A stretch of 13,450 nt of DNA from Chloroflexota bacterium (GTDB lineage Bacteria; Chloroflexota; FW602-bin22; JACPRP01). Below, in pieces: positions 7,205 through 13,450 of the stretch. The stretch lies in the NCBI GenBank assembly GCA_016210495.1, contig JACQUC010000122.1, positions 1 through 13,450 of the forward strand, read 5' to 3'. Position 1 is the stretch's first letter. Each line of letters begins with the position of its first letter. The position numbers were made by a program, and so were the translations under genes. Under the pieces are notes generated by a model. That model had not been told where the DNA came from, searched no databases, and saw only the letters and a list, made by a program, of their open reading frames with translations.

Positions 7205-9355
7205 CTACGGGACGACCACAGTGAACCGTGCCGTCTCAGTCCTCCCCGCATTGGCCACGGCCACGGTTACCTGCCAGTTCCCGGCCGATTCGAAGACGAC
7301 GCCTTCAGCATCATAGCGACCCCTCCCAATGCTGCGAGCTTCGATCTCACGCGCGGCCACGTCGGCATCTATTGGCTTCAGCACCAGGCGAATCGATGTG
7401 TCGCCCACGATGGGCAGGCCCTGGTGGTCGCCAAGCGTGACCTGCAGTCGATTCTCTCCCACCTGGCCTGGAGTCACCGAGAGTCTTATGCTGTAGGAGG
7501 AAGTGTGTTGAGTCCTCTCATAGGGCTTCCCCTGATGTGGCGCCAGAACGACTGGAAATACTAGCCGAACGTCATCCCGGCCTTGGCGGCGCACCAAGAC
7601 CTGCACCCGCCAGGTACCCGCGATGGAGACGTAGCTCCCTTTGGCAAGGTAGTGGCCGCTGCCAACGTTGTCTGCAACCGCCTCGGTCTCGCCGACGTCG
7701 CGCTCGACCATGTCGAAGATCAGCGCCACCTTCGTGGCATTCGTGATCTCTCGGCGTGCGCCATCTCGCAGGTAGACGTCAAAACTGTTGATCCCCGGCA
7801 GTCCGGGGTTGACGACCAACACAACTCGCAGATCATCACCCTGACCGCGTAAGACCAACCCCGGACCAAACGCTTCTCGTGCCGGCGGCAGACTGATCAA
7901 TGCGCTGGTCGCCAAAAGTAGCGCGGAGGCGAAGAGTATCTCGCCTCCAACCGTTTTGTGTAGCCGACGATACCACGGCTGGCGCGCCACGTCCGGGCCA
8001 TCAGTGCCACTCGCCTCCACCACTCGGCGTCGGACAAGTAGTAGGTTGACCGCCGCCAACCCGAGGAGCGGCACTAGAATGCCGAGCTTAATCAGGAGCG
8101 CGATGCCGTACGCTGTGTCGACGAGGTTCTCCCAGTCGGCGATCTCTACGACGGCGCGATAGAGGCCGGTCGCCGCGATGATGGCGACACACACCATGGC
8201 CAAACGTGAAAACCGCCTGACTAAGCCCGGCATCACAAGCCGAAGCGAGATCCGGTCTGCCCGACGCGCCCATCGCAAAGTGACAAACAGCGCGACAAGT
8301 CCGCCAACCCAGATGCTCGCTGCTGTTGCGTGAAGCCAGTCGGCAACGACGATGAAAGACGGCGACAGCCCGACCGCAGCGTGGCCGCTAAGGCTAGTCG
8401 TGAACAGCAATGCGGCGCTCAAAACAAGCCCGATAGGCCAGATACGCCGACTCGCACTGGCACGCATCGCACTCGGTGTGTCCACGGGCATCAGAAGAAA
8501 GATCAGGCACAGGATCAACAGGCGCGTCCAGAAAATCGCTCCGTAGCGTGTGTTGCCGATAAGCGTCTGAAGTGGCGCGCCTAGCGCCGTCAACAAGTCC
8601 ACGTTGGCGCCCGACGCGGCCTGGATAACCGCCGCCATCCCCGTGGTGGCGACCGCCAGCCCCCAGCCAAGCCACAGCGCGACGAAGAGCGGAATGGGAC
8701 ACGGCGGTCGCGAATCTACAGGCGATCGACCCGACAGGGTTCGACGGCGTTGCTCGTCGCCGCGAGGATACTCGGCTTCCGACAGAGCGGGCCTCAAGGC
8801 CAGGGGGAAGAAGGCGAATCCACCGGCAAGAAGCGCCATCGCCAGGTACGCGATCCAACGGATAGCTGTGCCAGGAATCGTGGGGCCGCTCGTTTGCGCA
8901 CCGCCTGGCAAAGGCGCCGTCGGCAACAAGCTACTGTTCGGAACCTGGTCCCTGCCGATCACAAAGCTGAAGGCACCTTGGGTGACGTGACCGTCCACCA
9001 TCGAAGTTACGCGCCACGAAGCGGTATAGACCCCGGCGGGGGGCGGATTCAGCGGCACCACCAGGAGCATTGAGTCGACGGCATCCGGGCGCAAGGGCCC
9101 GATACCGTCGACTCTCCGACCTGTGCGGTCGAGCAGCCAGACCTCGGAAAACCGCGGTTCAGGTGCTTCGGAGAACCACAGGCGCAACTCGCGCGGCGCC
9201 GCGTCGAGCACGGCATTGGCCTCGGGGAAGGAACGCACCAGGCTGGCGTGCGCCATTGACTGGCCGATCCCCACGAACAGGTACAGGGTACTGAATAGGA
9301 CCGCAATTGTGATGGCTTTCCATCTATCCACAACGAAAGGTTCCTCGAGCCGCAT
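7205..9355 (-). CDS. YcnJ-like copper protein: CopC + CopD + two YtkA-like domains
   Basis: This 716-residue envelope protein starts with a signal peptide whose likely cleavage after Ala35 exposes His36. The CopC domain (36-134) keeps the Cu(II) site expected of the family: N-terminal His36 plus Asp121 and His123 of the DGH motif. About eight hydrophobic helices follow, near 165-190, 222-247, 274-290, 305-325, 334-360, 381-403, 414-441 and 471-492. They carry the CopD-type SGHA (323-326) and DWLHATAASIWVGG (339-352). Two extracytoplasmic YtkA-like domains end the protein (about 500-605 and 615-716). CopC binds copper outside the membrane and CopD is thought to import it; Bacillus YcnJ has the same layout with a single YtkA domain. 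AGAGGAGGG lies 4-5 bases before the ATG, fixing the start. A basic 30-residue insert lies between helices 1 and 2. The gene is 95 bases downstream of an exported 212-residue protein and probably co-transcribed with it. Confidence 0.9.
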   Translation of the reverse strand: MRLEEPFVVDRWKAITIAVLFSTLYLFVGIGQSMAHASLVRSFPEANAVLDAAPRELRLWFSEAPEPRFSEVWLLDRTGRRVDGIGPLRPDAVDSMLLVVPLNPPPAGVYTASWRVTSMVDGHVTQGAFSFVIGRDQVPNSSLLPTAPLPGGAQTSGPTIPGTAIRWIAYLAMALLAGGFAFFPLALRPALSEAEYPRGDEQRRRTLSGRSPVDSRPPCPIPLFVALWLGWGLAVATTGMAAVIQAASGANVDLLTALGAPLQTLIGNTRYGAIFWTRLLILCLIFLLMPVDTPSAMRASASRRIWPIGLVLSAALLFTTSLSGHAAVGLSPSFIVVADWLHATAASIWVGGLVALFVTLRWARRADRISLRLVMPGLVRRFSRLAMVCVAIIAATGLYRAVVEIADWENLVDTAYGIALLIKLGILVPLLGLAAVNLLLVRRRVVEASGTDGPDVARQPWYRRLHKTVGGEILFASALLLATSALISLPPAREAFGPGLVLRGQGDDLRVVLVVNPGLPGINSFDVYLRDGARREITNATKVALIFDMVERDVGETEAVADNVGSGHYLAKGSYVSIAGTWRVQVLVRRQGRDDVRLVFPVVLAPHQGKPYERTQHTSSYSIRLSVTPGQVGENRLQVTLGDHQGLPIVGDTSIRLVLKPIDADVAAREIEARSIGRGRYDAEGVVFESAGNWQVTVAVANAGRTETARFTVVVP

Positions 9356-9450
9356 GCACCCTCCTCTAGTTTTCGACCTGGCCGGTGGTTGGGAGATACC
9401 CCGGCTCCACAGGCCGCGCCCACCCCCACCTCAGCGGCGCTGCTCGCCGA

Positions 9451-10089
9451 CTAGCCCTTTGGTAGCGCCTCCCCCGACGGACGCAGTCGGCCGGATAAGG
9501 CAAGGCCGCCGACGGCCAGCCCAGCAAGCCCTGCTGCGATGCCGACGATGGCCAGGATGCGCGCGCTCGCCGCATCATTCTGCGCCGCCCTGACCTCGCT
9601 GGCCATCGCTAGTGGATCGGGAACTGGCTGTGGAAACTGAAGTTCCTCAATACCTGTCACATCATTGAAGCGACCAGGGCCGGACTCGAACTGCTCGTTA
9701 ACGGGTGTGCCCTCGATGTCGCCGACGAAGGTCCAGATGTACCTGCCGGCCCTGGTGGCGAAGAGGTCGACAACGTAGTAGCCCTGCTGCCCGAAGACGG
9801 CGCGGAGCGAAAACTCCTTGGGCTCACCCCCGCCGAAGGCGATCCGCACCTTGAGCGTCTTTTCGACGCCCTGGACGGGGTCCTGCGTGCCCGCCTTGAA
9901 GATACGGATCGAGGCCGCGTTCTGCTGATTGACGAACGCGGGCTCCTTGTCCCAGCCGACCACCACGTCATACTTGCCAACGAGGGTGCGCCGCTCGTGA
10001 GCGCTCGCCCCGCCAACCGTGAGCGCCAGGGCAAATAGAGCACCGACCAGTGATAGAACCAGGACCTCGAATCTCCTTTTGTGAAGCAC
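9451..10089 (-). CDS. Exported, C-terminally anchored protein with predicted N-terminal histidine, copper-locus partner
   Basis: I chose the GTG at 10089 (212 residues). AAGGAGGAG ends 3 bases before it, whereas a GTG six codons upstream would put that site inside the gene. Residues 1-30 form a signal peptide ending Ala-Ser-Ala, so the mature protein begins His31-Glu-Arg-Arg. Residues 31-150 are an all-beta-looking domain with KTLKVRIAF near 77-85 and GRYIWTFVGDIEGTPVNEQF at 115-134. A hydrophobic anchor lies at 178-199 with a short basic tail. Proteins of this look occur beside CopC/CopD genes, but I cannot name a family with certainty. Apart from the N-terminal one, the mature protein has no His and no Cys. 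It probably acts at the outer membrane face with the copper fusion encoded 95 bases downstream. Membership in a YtkA/FixH-like fold is possible but unproven. Confidence 0.8.
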   Translation of the reverse strand: MLHKRRFEVLVLSLVGALFALALTVGGASAHERRTLVGKYDVVVGWDKEPAFVNQQNAASIRIFKAGTQDPVQGVEKTLKVRIAFGGGEPKEFSLRAVFGQQGYYVVDLFATRAGRYIWTFVGDIEGTPVNEQFESGPGRFNDVTGIEELQFPQPVPDPLAMASEVRAAQNDAASARILAIVGIAAGLAGLAVGGLALSGRLRPSGEALPKG

Positions 10090-10092
10090 TAT

Positions 10093-10101
10093 CTCCTCCT
10101 T
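10093..10101 (-). promoter_or_regulatory. Ribosome-binding site that decides the GTG start at 10089
   Basis: On the minus strand AAGGAGGAG occupies this stretch, followed by ATA and the GTG. It is a near-perfect match to the anti-Shine-Dalgarno sequence, while the in-frame GTG at 10107 has nothing comparable before it. Confidence 0.75.
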
Positions 10102-10222
10102 AATCACGGTAGATCAACACACTAACTGTCCGCACCAGGCAGCCCGTGCTGCTAAATGGCATCATACGAGCGACCATCTACTCGCTAGGGTATCGTTTGG
10201 AGACGGAGATGTGGAAGGGGTT

Positions 10223-10885
10223 TCAGGGTCTCGGTGGAGGATCCGGTGGCACGGAAGTTAGCGCCATTGGGCGAGAAGTATGACTGGACGCCAGCCTTCC
10301 GACGAATGTCAACCGGTCGCCGCTCTCGGAAGTTGCTGCGTGAGCATAGTATGGCACCAAGAAAGGCAGACCGGAGTCGTTCTGGCTCGCCAGAAGAATC
10401 GGCTGCCCATAAAGTCCCAAAATCGAAGAGGAGACCGCCGACGGACCTTCGGCATCCAGTCCCACCGCATACTGGTGGTGCTCTATGATCCCGAGGCGCT
10501 CCGCAATAGCATGATGGGCCTGATGTTCACGTGTCGCAGGCGCACCACGTGCACAGACGACATCGGCAATCAGGCTCCCCCAGGTCATAAAAGCCGCTAT
10601 GGACAATACGGCAGCGACTCGGTAAAGTCTTCTTGCCAGTACTTGTGGCCGCGCGGCCAGGATTTGCTGGTGTTGTTCAGACCTTCGCAGATTAACATTC
10701 ACTTGGCGAAAGATACCTATCGACGCGGATTCCCCGGCGCGGCGCCGGTCGACGTTGACTTGGCAGGCAGAATCGCGATACGCAGCCACACCCCTAACTA
10801 CGGCTAGTCCTGGTAGCCCTGCCGTATAGCTCAACATACCTACCACAACTATATCAGAACATAGGCGCAAGTTCAATTTGATCAT
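10223..10885 (-). CDS. Unrecognised 220-residue protein, possibly membrane-anchored
   Basis: The frame is open from an ATG at 10885 to a TGA, but I do not recognise the family and no good ribosome-binding site precedes the ATG. Two hydrophobic stretches are visible, about 10-30 and 86-112 (RRLYRVAAVLSIAAFMTWGS). Between 121 and 137 there is a histidine cluster (HQAHH and EHHQY), which could bind metal given the copper genes downstream. A small internal repeat, QVNVDRRR at 42-49 and QVNVNLRR at 61-68, is present. Codon choice is more mixed, with more A/T in third positions than the neighbours, so it may be a poorly expressed, acquired or decaying gene. The end is proline-rich (PPDPPPRP). It lies 133 bases before the 212-residue copper-locus protein on the same strand and may belong to that transcription unit. 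The opposite strand is also open here, so coding is not certain. Confidence 0.4.
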   Translation of the reverse strand: MIKLNLRLCSDIVVVGMLSYTAGLPGLAVVRGVAAYRDSACQVNVDRRRAGESASIGIFRQVNVNLRRSEQHQQILAARPQVLARRLYRVAAVLSIAAFMTWGSLIADVVCARGAPATREHQAHHAIAERLGIIEHHQYAVGLDAEGPSAVSSSILGLYGQPILLASQNDSGLPFLVPYYAHAATSESGDRLTFVGRLASSHTSRPMALTSVPPDPPPRP

Positions 10886-11016
10886 CGGCCGTAACTGTTC
10901 AGGCTCACCGTCGGTAACACCATCGATCGTGCAATGGCAATTCAGTATGCATGCTTAGGTGCGGTGGCCCGTGTCGCGGCTCAATCGCCTGAGCTGACCC
11001 TTCGGTACTGTGCAGC

Positions 11017-11045
11017 TTGCCACTCGTTTGTCGTGGTGATAGAAT
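11017..11045 (+). promoter_or_regulatory. Near-consensus promoter of the glutamate dehydrogenase gene
   Basis: TTGCCA at 11017-11022 (5 of 6 matches to TTGACA) is followed, after exactly 17 bases, by TAGAAT at 11040-11045 (5 of 6 matches to TATAAT). A start near 11052 would leave a leader of about 47 bases before the ATG at 11099. This also argues against translation starting at an ATG further upstream. Confidence 0.6.
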
Positions 11046-11084
11046 TATGGTGGGCAGGACAGCGATCCCGTGCCCATCCCGACG

Positions 11085-11092
11085 AGGAGGTG
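11085..11092 (+). promoter_or_regulatory. Ribosome-binding site of glutamate dehydrogenase
   Basis: AGGAGGTG is a full match to the 16S rRNA tail and lies 6 bases before the ATG at 11099. It fixes the start within a longer open frame. Confidence 0.85.
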
Positions 11093-11098
11093 GGGCAA

Positions 11099-12370
11099 AT
11101 GAGCAGCAACGCAAGTACAACGGTTGCCGCGGAGAACTCTTTCCAGGTGGCGCAACAGCAGTTCGACATCGTGGCCAACGTGCTGCAACTCGATCCCAAT
11201 TTGCGTGAGGTTTTGCGGTACCCCAAGCGGGAGCTGATTGTGCACTTTCCGGTGAAGTTGGATGATGGCTCGCTTCAGATGTTCACGGGCTACCGCGTCC
11301 AACACAATATCGCGCGGGGACCTGCCAAGGGGGGCATCCGCTACCATCCGGACTTATCCCTCGACGAGGTCAAGGCGCTGGCCATGTGGATGACGTGGAA
11401 GTGCGCCGTCGTCGGCATTCCCTACGGCGGGGCCAAGGGCGGCGTGGTTTGCGATCCAAAGAAGATGTCCGTGGCCGAGCTGGAGCGCCTCACCAGACGC
11501 TACGCCACGGAGATCTCGATCCTGATCGGCCCGGAAAGCGACATACCCGCTCCCGACCTCAACACCTCGGCCAGAGAGATGGCCTGGATAATGGACACCT
11601 ACTCCATGCACCAGGGCTATTCCGTGCCGGCGGTGGTGACGGGCAAGCCCCTCAGCATCGGCGGCTCAGAAGGTCGGCGGGAGGCCACGGCCCGAGGCGT
11701 GCTTTTCACCATTCGTGAGGCAGCGAAGCATCTGGGCACGGACCTGTCCCAAGCGTCGGTCGTCATCCAGGGCATGGGTGCCGTGGGAGGCGTGGCGGCA
11801 GACCTGATGACTCGTGAAGGCTGCAGAGTGATCGCCCTGAGTGACTCGCGGGGCGGCATCTACAACCCCAAGGGTCTGGACCCCACCGCCGTTCTGCGGC
11901 ACAAAGAACAGACGGGCAGCTTGGCCGGCTTCCCGGACGCCGAACAGGTTACGAACGCCGAGCTGCTGGAGCTTCCCTGCGATATCTTGATACCCGCCGC
12001 CATTCAAAATCAGATCACGCACAACAACGCGGCGCGCATCAGGGCAAAGCTTATCGCCGAGGCCGCCAACGGGCCGACGACGCCCCAGGCCGACTTGATC
12101 TTGCAGGACGCCGGGATATTTCTGATACCCGACGTGTTGGCCAATGCCGGAGGCGTCACAGTTTCCTACTTCGAGTGGGTGCAGGACCTGCAGTCGCTGT
12201 TCTGGTCGGAGGACGAGATAAACGCCAAGCTCGAGCGTCTTATGACACGCGCCTTCGCCGACGTCCTGCGCCTGGCGCAGAGCCGTAAGCTGGACATGCG
12301 CTCAGCCGCCAACGTCCTGGGCGTCAGCCGCGTGGCCGAGGCGTACGTTTACCGAGGAGTTTATCCATAG
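11099..12370 (+). CDS. gdhA: Glutamate dehydrogenase (Glu/Leu/Phe/Val dehydrogenase family, probably NAD-type)
   Basis: This 423-residue cytoplasmic enzyme interconverts glutamate and 2-oxoglutarate plus ammonia. The N-terminal substrate domain has GPAKGGIRYHP at 74-84 (Lys77), WKCAVV with Lys101, and the catalytic GGAKGG with Lys113. The nucleotide domain has the Rossmann motif GMGAVGG at 225-231. An acidic Asp249 in SDSRGG ends the second strand, which favours NAD over NADP. VSYFEW at 355-360 is the glutamate-type signature and argues against a leucine or phenylalanine dehydrogenase. The length fits the roughly 410-425-residue short clade. The frame stays open upstream to an ATG at 10934. 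I chose 11099 because a full Shine-Dalgarno and a good promoter lie just before it, and because the upstream residues are not GDH-like. It is a single gene converging on a hydrolase gene, with a hairpin between them. Confidence 0.95.
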   Translation: MSSNASTTVAAENSFQVAQQQFDIVANVLQLDPNLREVLRYPKRELIVHFPVKLDDGSLQMFTGYRVQHNIARGPAKGGIRYHPDLSLDEVKALAMWMTWKCAVVGIPYGGAKGGVVCDPKKMSVAELERLTRRYATEISILIGPESDIPAPDLNTSAREMAWIMDTYSMHQGYSVPAVVTGKPLSIGGSEGRREATARGVLFTIREAAKHLGTDLSQASVVIQGMGAVGGVAADLMTREGCRVIALSDSRGGIYNPKGLDPTAVLRHKEQTGSLAGFPDAEQVTNAELLELPCDILIPAAIQNQITHNNAARIRAKLIAEAANGPTTPQADLILQDAGIFLIPDVLANAGGVTVSYFEWVQDLQSLFWSEDEINAKLERLMTRAFADVLRLAQSRKLDMRSAANVLGVSRVAEAYVYRGVYP

Positions 12371-12420
12371 GAGTTCACCCATCCGGAGCACAACCAGGGG
12401 TAAGGCCCCACGGATCTGCA

Positions 12421-12480
12421 CCGCAAAGAACGCGAAGGGCGCAAAGATTTCTTGTAACCCTCCCTTTGCGCTCTTTGCGG
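12421..12480. terminator. Hairpin of CGCAAAG units between convergent genes
   Basis: CCGCAAAGA (12421-12429) pairs with TCTTTGCGG (12472-12480), and GCGCAAAG (12439-12446) pairs with CTTTGCGC (12464-12471). The left arm carries an extra 9 bases with a degenerate unit. The stem lies between the stops of glutamate dehydrogenase and the hydrolase, where it could end transcription from both sides. There is only a short T run on the plus side (12489-12492), so intrinsic termination is plausible, not proven. Similar CGCAAAG-rich short repeats are dispersed in many bacterial genomes. Confidence 0.5.
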
Positions 12481-12496
12481 TTGGCGCATTTTCGTA

Positions 12497-13180
12497 CTAT
12501 ACCACGTATGCCTCGCCGGGCTTAAGGATCACCACCTGGGCCTTAGTGCGCGCCTCGACCTTCTGCTTGAACTCCAGTGGGTCCTGCTTGATGACGTCCA
12601 TCGTGTCGTAGTGCATGGGTATGACCTCTTTGGCTTGCAGCAGCTCGACCGCAATAACCGCGTCGTCGACGCCCATAGTATAGAAGCCGCCGATGGGCAG
12701 CAGCGCGATGTCGATGGGCGTGGCCTGGGCGATCAGGCGCATGTCGCCGAACACCGTGGTGTCCCCGGCGTGGTAAACGGTGGTGTCCGGGAACGTGACG
12801 ACGAAACCGCAGGGATTGCCGGCGAACAGCAGATCGTCGCCGATGCTCGAGCTGTGCCAGGCGGGCACGATCTTCACCTTGCCGAAGTCGAAGCTGACGA
12901 TACCGCCGTAGTGCCCAGCGACAACCTTGGCACCGGCCGCCTGACAGCGCATGCCCAGCTCGTAGGTGCCCATAATCGGGGCACCCGTGCGCTTGGACAC
13001 GTCGACCGCGTCGCCCAGGTGGTCACCGTGGCCGTGCGTGGCCAATATGAGCGTGGGGTTCACCTGCGCCGGGCCCGCCGCCGCCATCGGGTTGCCCGTC
13101 AAAAACGGATCGATAAGGATTAGGGCGCCGTCTTTCTCGAGCGTAAAGCAGGAGTGTCCCAGGTAAGTAATCTTCGTCAT
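12497..13180 (-). CDS. UPF0173-type metal-dependent hydrolase (metallo-beta-lactamase fold)
   Basis: This 227-residue cytoplasmic protein matches the UPF0173/UlaG-like family in length and motifs. The metal-binding THGHGDHLGD is at 48-57 (His49, His51, Asp53, His54). Further likely ligands are His109 in AWHSS, Asp140 in HAGDT and His190 in PMHYDT. IDPFLTGNP at 23-31 is typical of the family's early loop. The fold hydrolyses ester or phosphoester bonds using two metals, but the substrate of UPF0173 proteins is not established. AAGGAGGC lies 5 bases before the ATG, fixing the start. A promoter candidate lies 30-59 bases upstream. The gene stands alone on the minus strand, converging on glutamate dehydrogenase, with no functional link evident. 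Confidence 0.92.
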   Translation of the reverse strand: MTKITYLGHSCFTLEKDGALILIDPFLTGNPMAAAGPAQVNPTLILATHGHGDHLGDAVDVSKRTGAPIMGTYELGMRCQAAGAKVVAGHYGGIVSFDFGKVKIVPAWHSSSIGDDLLFAGNPCGFVVTFPDTTVYHAGDTTVFGDMRLIAQATPIDIALLPIGGFYTMGVDDAVIAVELLQAKEVIPMHYDTMDVIKQDPLEFKQKVEARTKAQVVILKPGEAYVV

Positions 13181-13209
13181 AGCTCGCCTCCTTCCATCCC
13201 GTTTATCTT

Positions 13210-13239
13210 AGTTTACCTTGGAGACGTGCGGGGCGTCAA
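13210..13239 (-). promoter_or_regulatory. Candidate promoter of the UPF0173 hydrolase gene
   Basis: On the minus strand TTGACG (13234-13239) is separated by 18 bases from TAAACT (13210-13215). The -35 matches 5 of 6 consensus bases and the -10 matches 4 of 6. The expected start lies a little over 20 bases before the ATG at 13180. Confidence 0.45.
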
Positions 13240-13354
13240 CAGACATGTAGCAGGAGAAGAAGGTAATGTACCTCAGGATTGCACAAAGACGGTGGGGAAG
13301 TCTGGCCACGGCGTCAACGGATGCGAAACGTTATGCGTAATAAAGGGCAATTTG

Positions 13355-13363
13355 TGGTACGAT
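13355..13363 (+). promoter_or_regulatory. Candidate extended -10 promoter of the right-edge gene
   Basis: TGGTACGAT fits the extended -10 pattern TGnTAnnnT. No convincing -35 is seen. A start near 13370 would put the whole 13381-13413 hairpin into the leader. Confidence 0.35.
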
Positions 13364-13380
13364 AGTTAGTAGGGCTTCCC

Positions 13381-13413
13381 GCTCTCCTTGAATGTTGTAG
13401 ATGAAAGGAGAGC
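13381..13413 (+). promoter_or_regulatory. Leader hairpin that occludes the ribosome-binding site
   Basis: GCTCTCCTT (13381-13389) is exactly complementary to AAGGAGAGC (13405-13413), with a 15-base loop. The right arm is the Shine-Dalgarno of the gene starting at 13416, so the folded RNA would hide it. Confidence 0.5.
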
Positions 13414-13415
13414 CA

Positions 13416-13450
13416 ATGGACACGGACCAAGGTCCACTGTCGCCGGAGCA
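13416..13450 (+). CDS. Start of an unidentified gene running off the right edge
   Basis: An ATG at 13416 with AAGGAGA 4-5 bases upstream opens a frame of 11 full codons (Met-Asp-Thr-Asp-Gln-Gly-Pro-Leu-Ser-Pro-Glu) to the window end. An in-frame ATG at 13401 is possible but has no ribosome-binding site. Too little is visible to name a product. Confidence 0.5.
   Translation, partial: MDTDQGPLSPE

Noticed and set aside
6986..7564. Plus-strand open frame of 192 codons spanning pseudogene, debris and the copper gene
   Set aside because: Only its early part resembles a transposase tail; the rest is antisense to the intact copper gene, so it is not one gene.
9435..9449. CGGCG/CGCCG hairpin after the stop of the 212-residue protein
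   Set aside because: It is a 5-bp stem in GC-rich DNA without a T-tract, inside a probable operon; it is not a convincing terminator.
10161..10166. Minus-strand TATGAT as a -10 for the copper genes
   Set aside because: No acceptable -35 is found 16-18 bases upstream, and transcription may begin before the unknown upstream gene.
10280..10807. Plus-strand open frame opposite the unknown 220-residue protein
   Set aside because: The translation has no hydrophobic or domain pattern and no ribosome-binding site. The minus-strand frame is more protein-like, though itself uncertain.
10934..11098. In-frame upstream extension of glutamate dehydrogenase starting at 10934
   Set aside because: The extra 55 residues do not look like the family. 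A -35/-10 pair and a full AGGAGGTG site lie inside this stretch, placing the real start at 11099.
13261..13273. Small dyad AGGTA-ATG-TACCT
   Set aside because: A 5-bp arm length is common by chance and it has no clear relation to either promoter.
13232..13318. Direct repeat GGCGTCAAC at 13232-13240 and 13310-13318
   Set aside because: Only 9 bases and two copies; the first overlaps a -35 candidate, so chance is a sufficient explanation.

Overview
The window is GC-rich bacterial DNA with dense coding, long proteins and strong Shine-Dalgarno sites. The gene mix suggests a Chloroflexota-like or similar GC-rich environmental bacterium: a very large ATPase-LuxR regulator, a YcnJ-like CopC/CopD fusion, a 423-residue glutamate dehydrogenase and a UPF0173 metallo-hydrolase. 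That assignment is inference from gene content only; no marker gene is present.

Left block (1-6545, all minus strand). Reading in the direction of transcription, it holds a 1002-residue LuxR-type regulator with an N-terminal ATPase, then an 848-residue ATP-grasp/phosphohistidine dikinase, then an O-methyltransferase that runs off the left edge. The dikinase has the domain order of rifampicin phosphotransferase and lacks the C-terminal PEP/pyruvate barrel of PEP synthase. The methyltransferase start overlaps the dikinase stop in an ATGA junction, so the two are translationally coupled. Three near-identical 10-base sites sit between the regulator's end and the dikinase. This looks like a regulated small-molecule modification cassette with unknown substrate.

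Middle (6546-7204). About 660 bases hold no intact gene but do hold debris. There is the 3' end of a second copper-protein gene with an internal stop, a short opposite-strand frame resembling a transposase C-terminus, and an 11-bp perfect inverted repeat just beyond the pseudogene stop.

Copper block (7205-10885, minus strand). A YcnJ-like fusion (CopC, eight-helix CopD, two YtkA-like domains) is preceded by an exported, membrane-anchored 212-residue protein whose predicted mature N-terminus is a histidine. A less certain 220-residue unknown protein lies further upstream. The first two probably form a copper binding and uptake operon.

Right block. A NAD-type glutamate dehydrogenase (11099-12370, plus) with a near-consensus promoter converges on a UPF0173 metallo-beta-lactamase-fold hydrolase (12497-13180, minus). 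A hairpin built of CGCAAAG units lies between them. At the right edge a new plus-strand gene begins at 13416; its ribosome-binding site lies in the 3' arm of a 9-bp hairpin.
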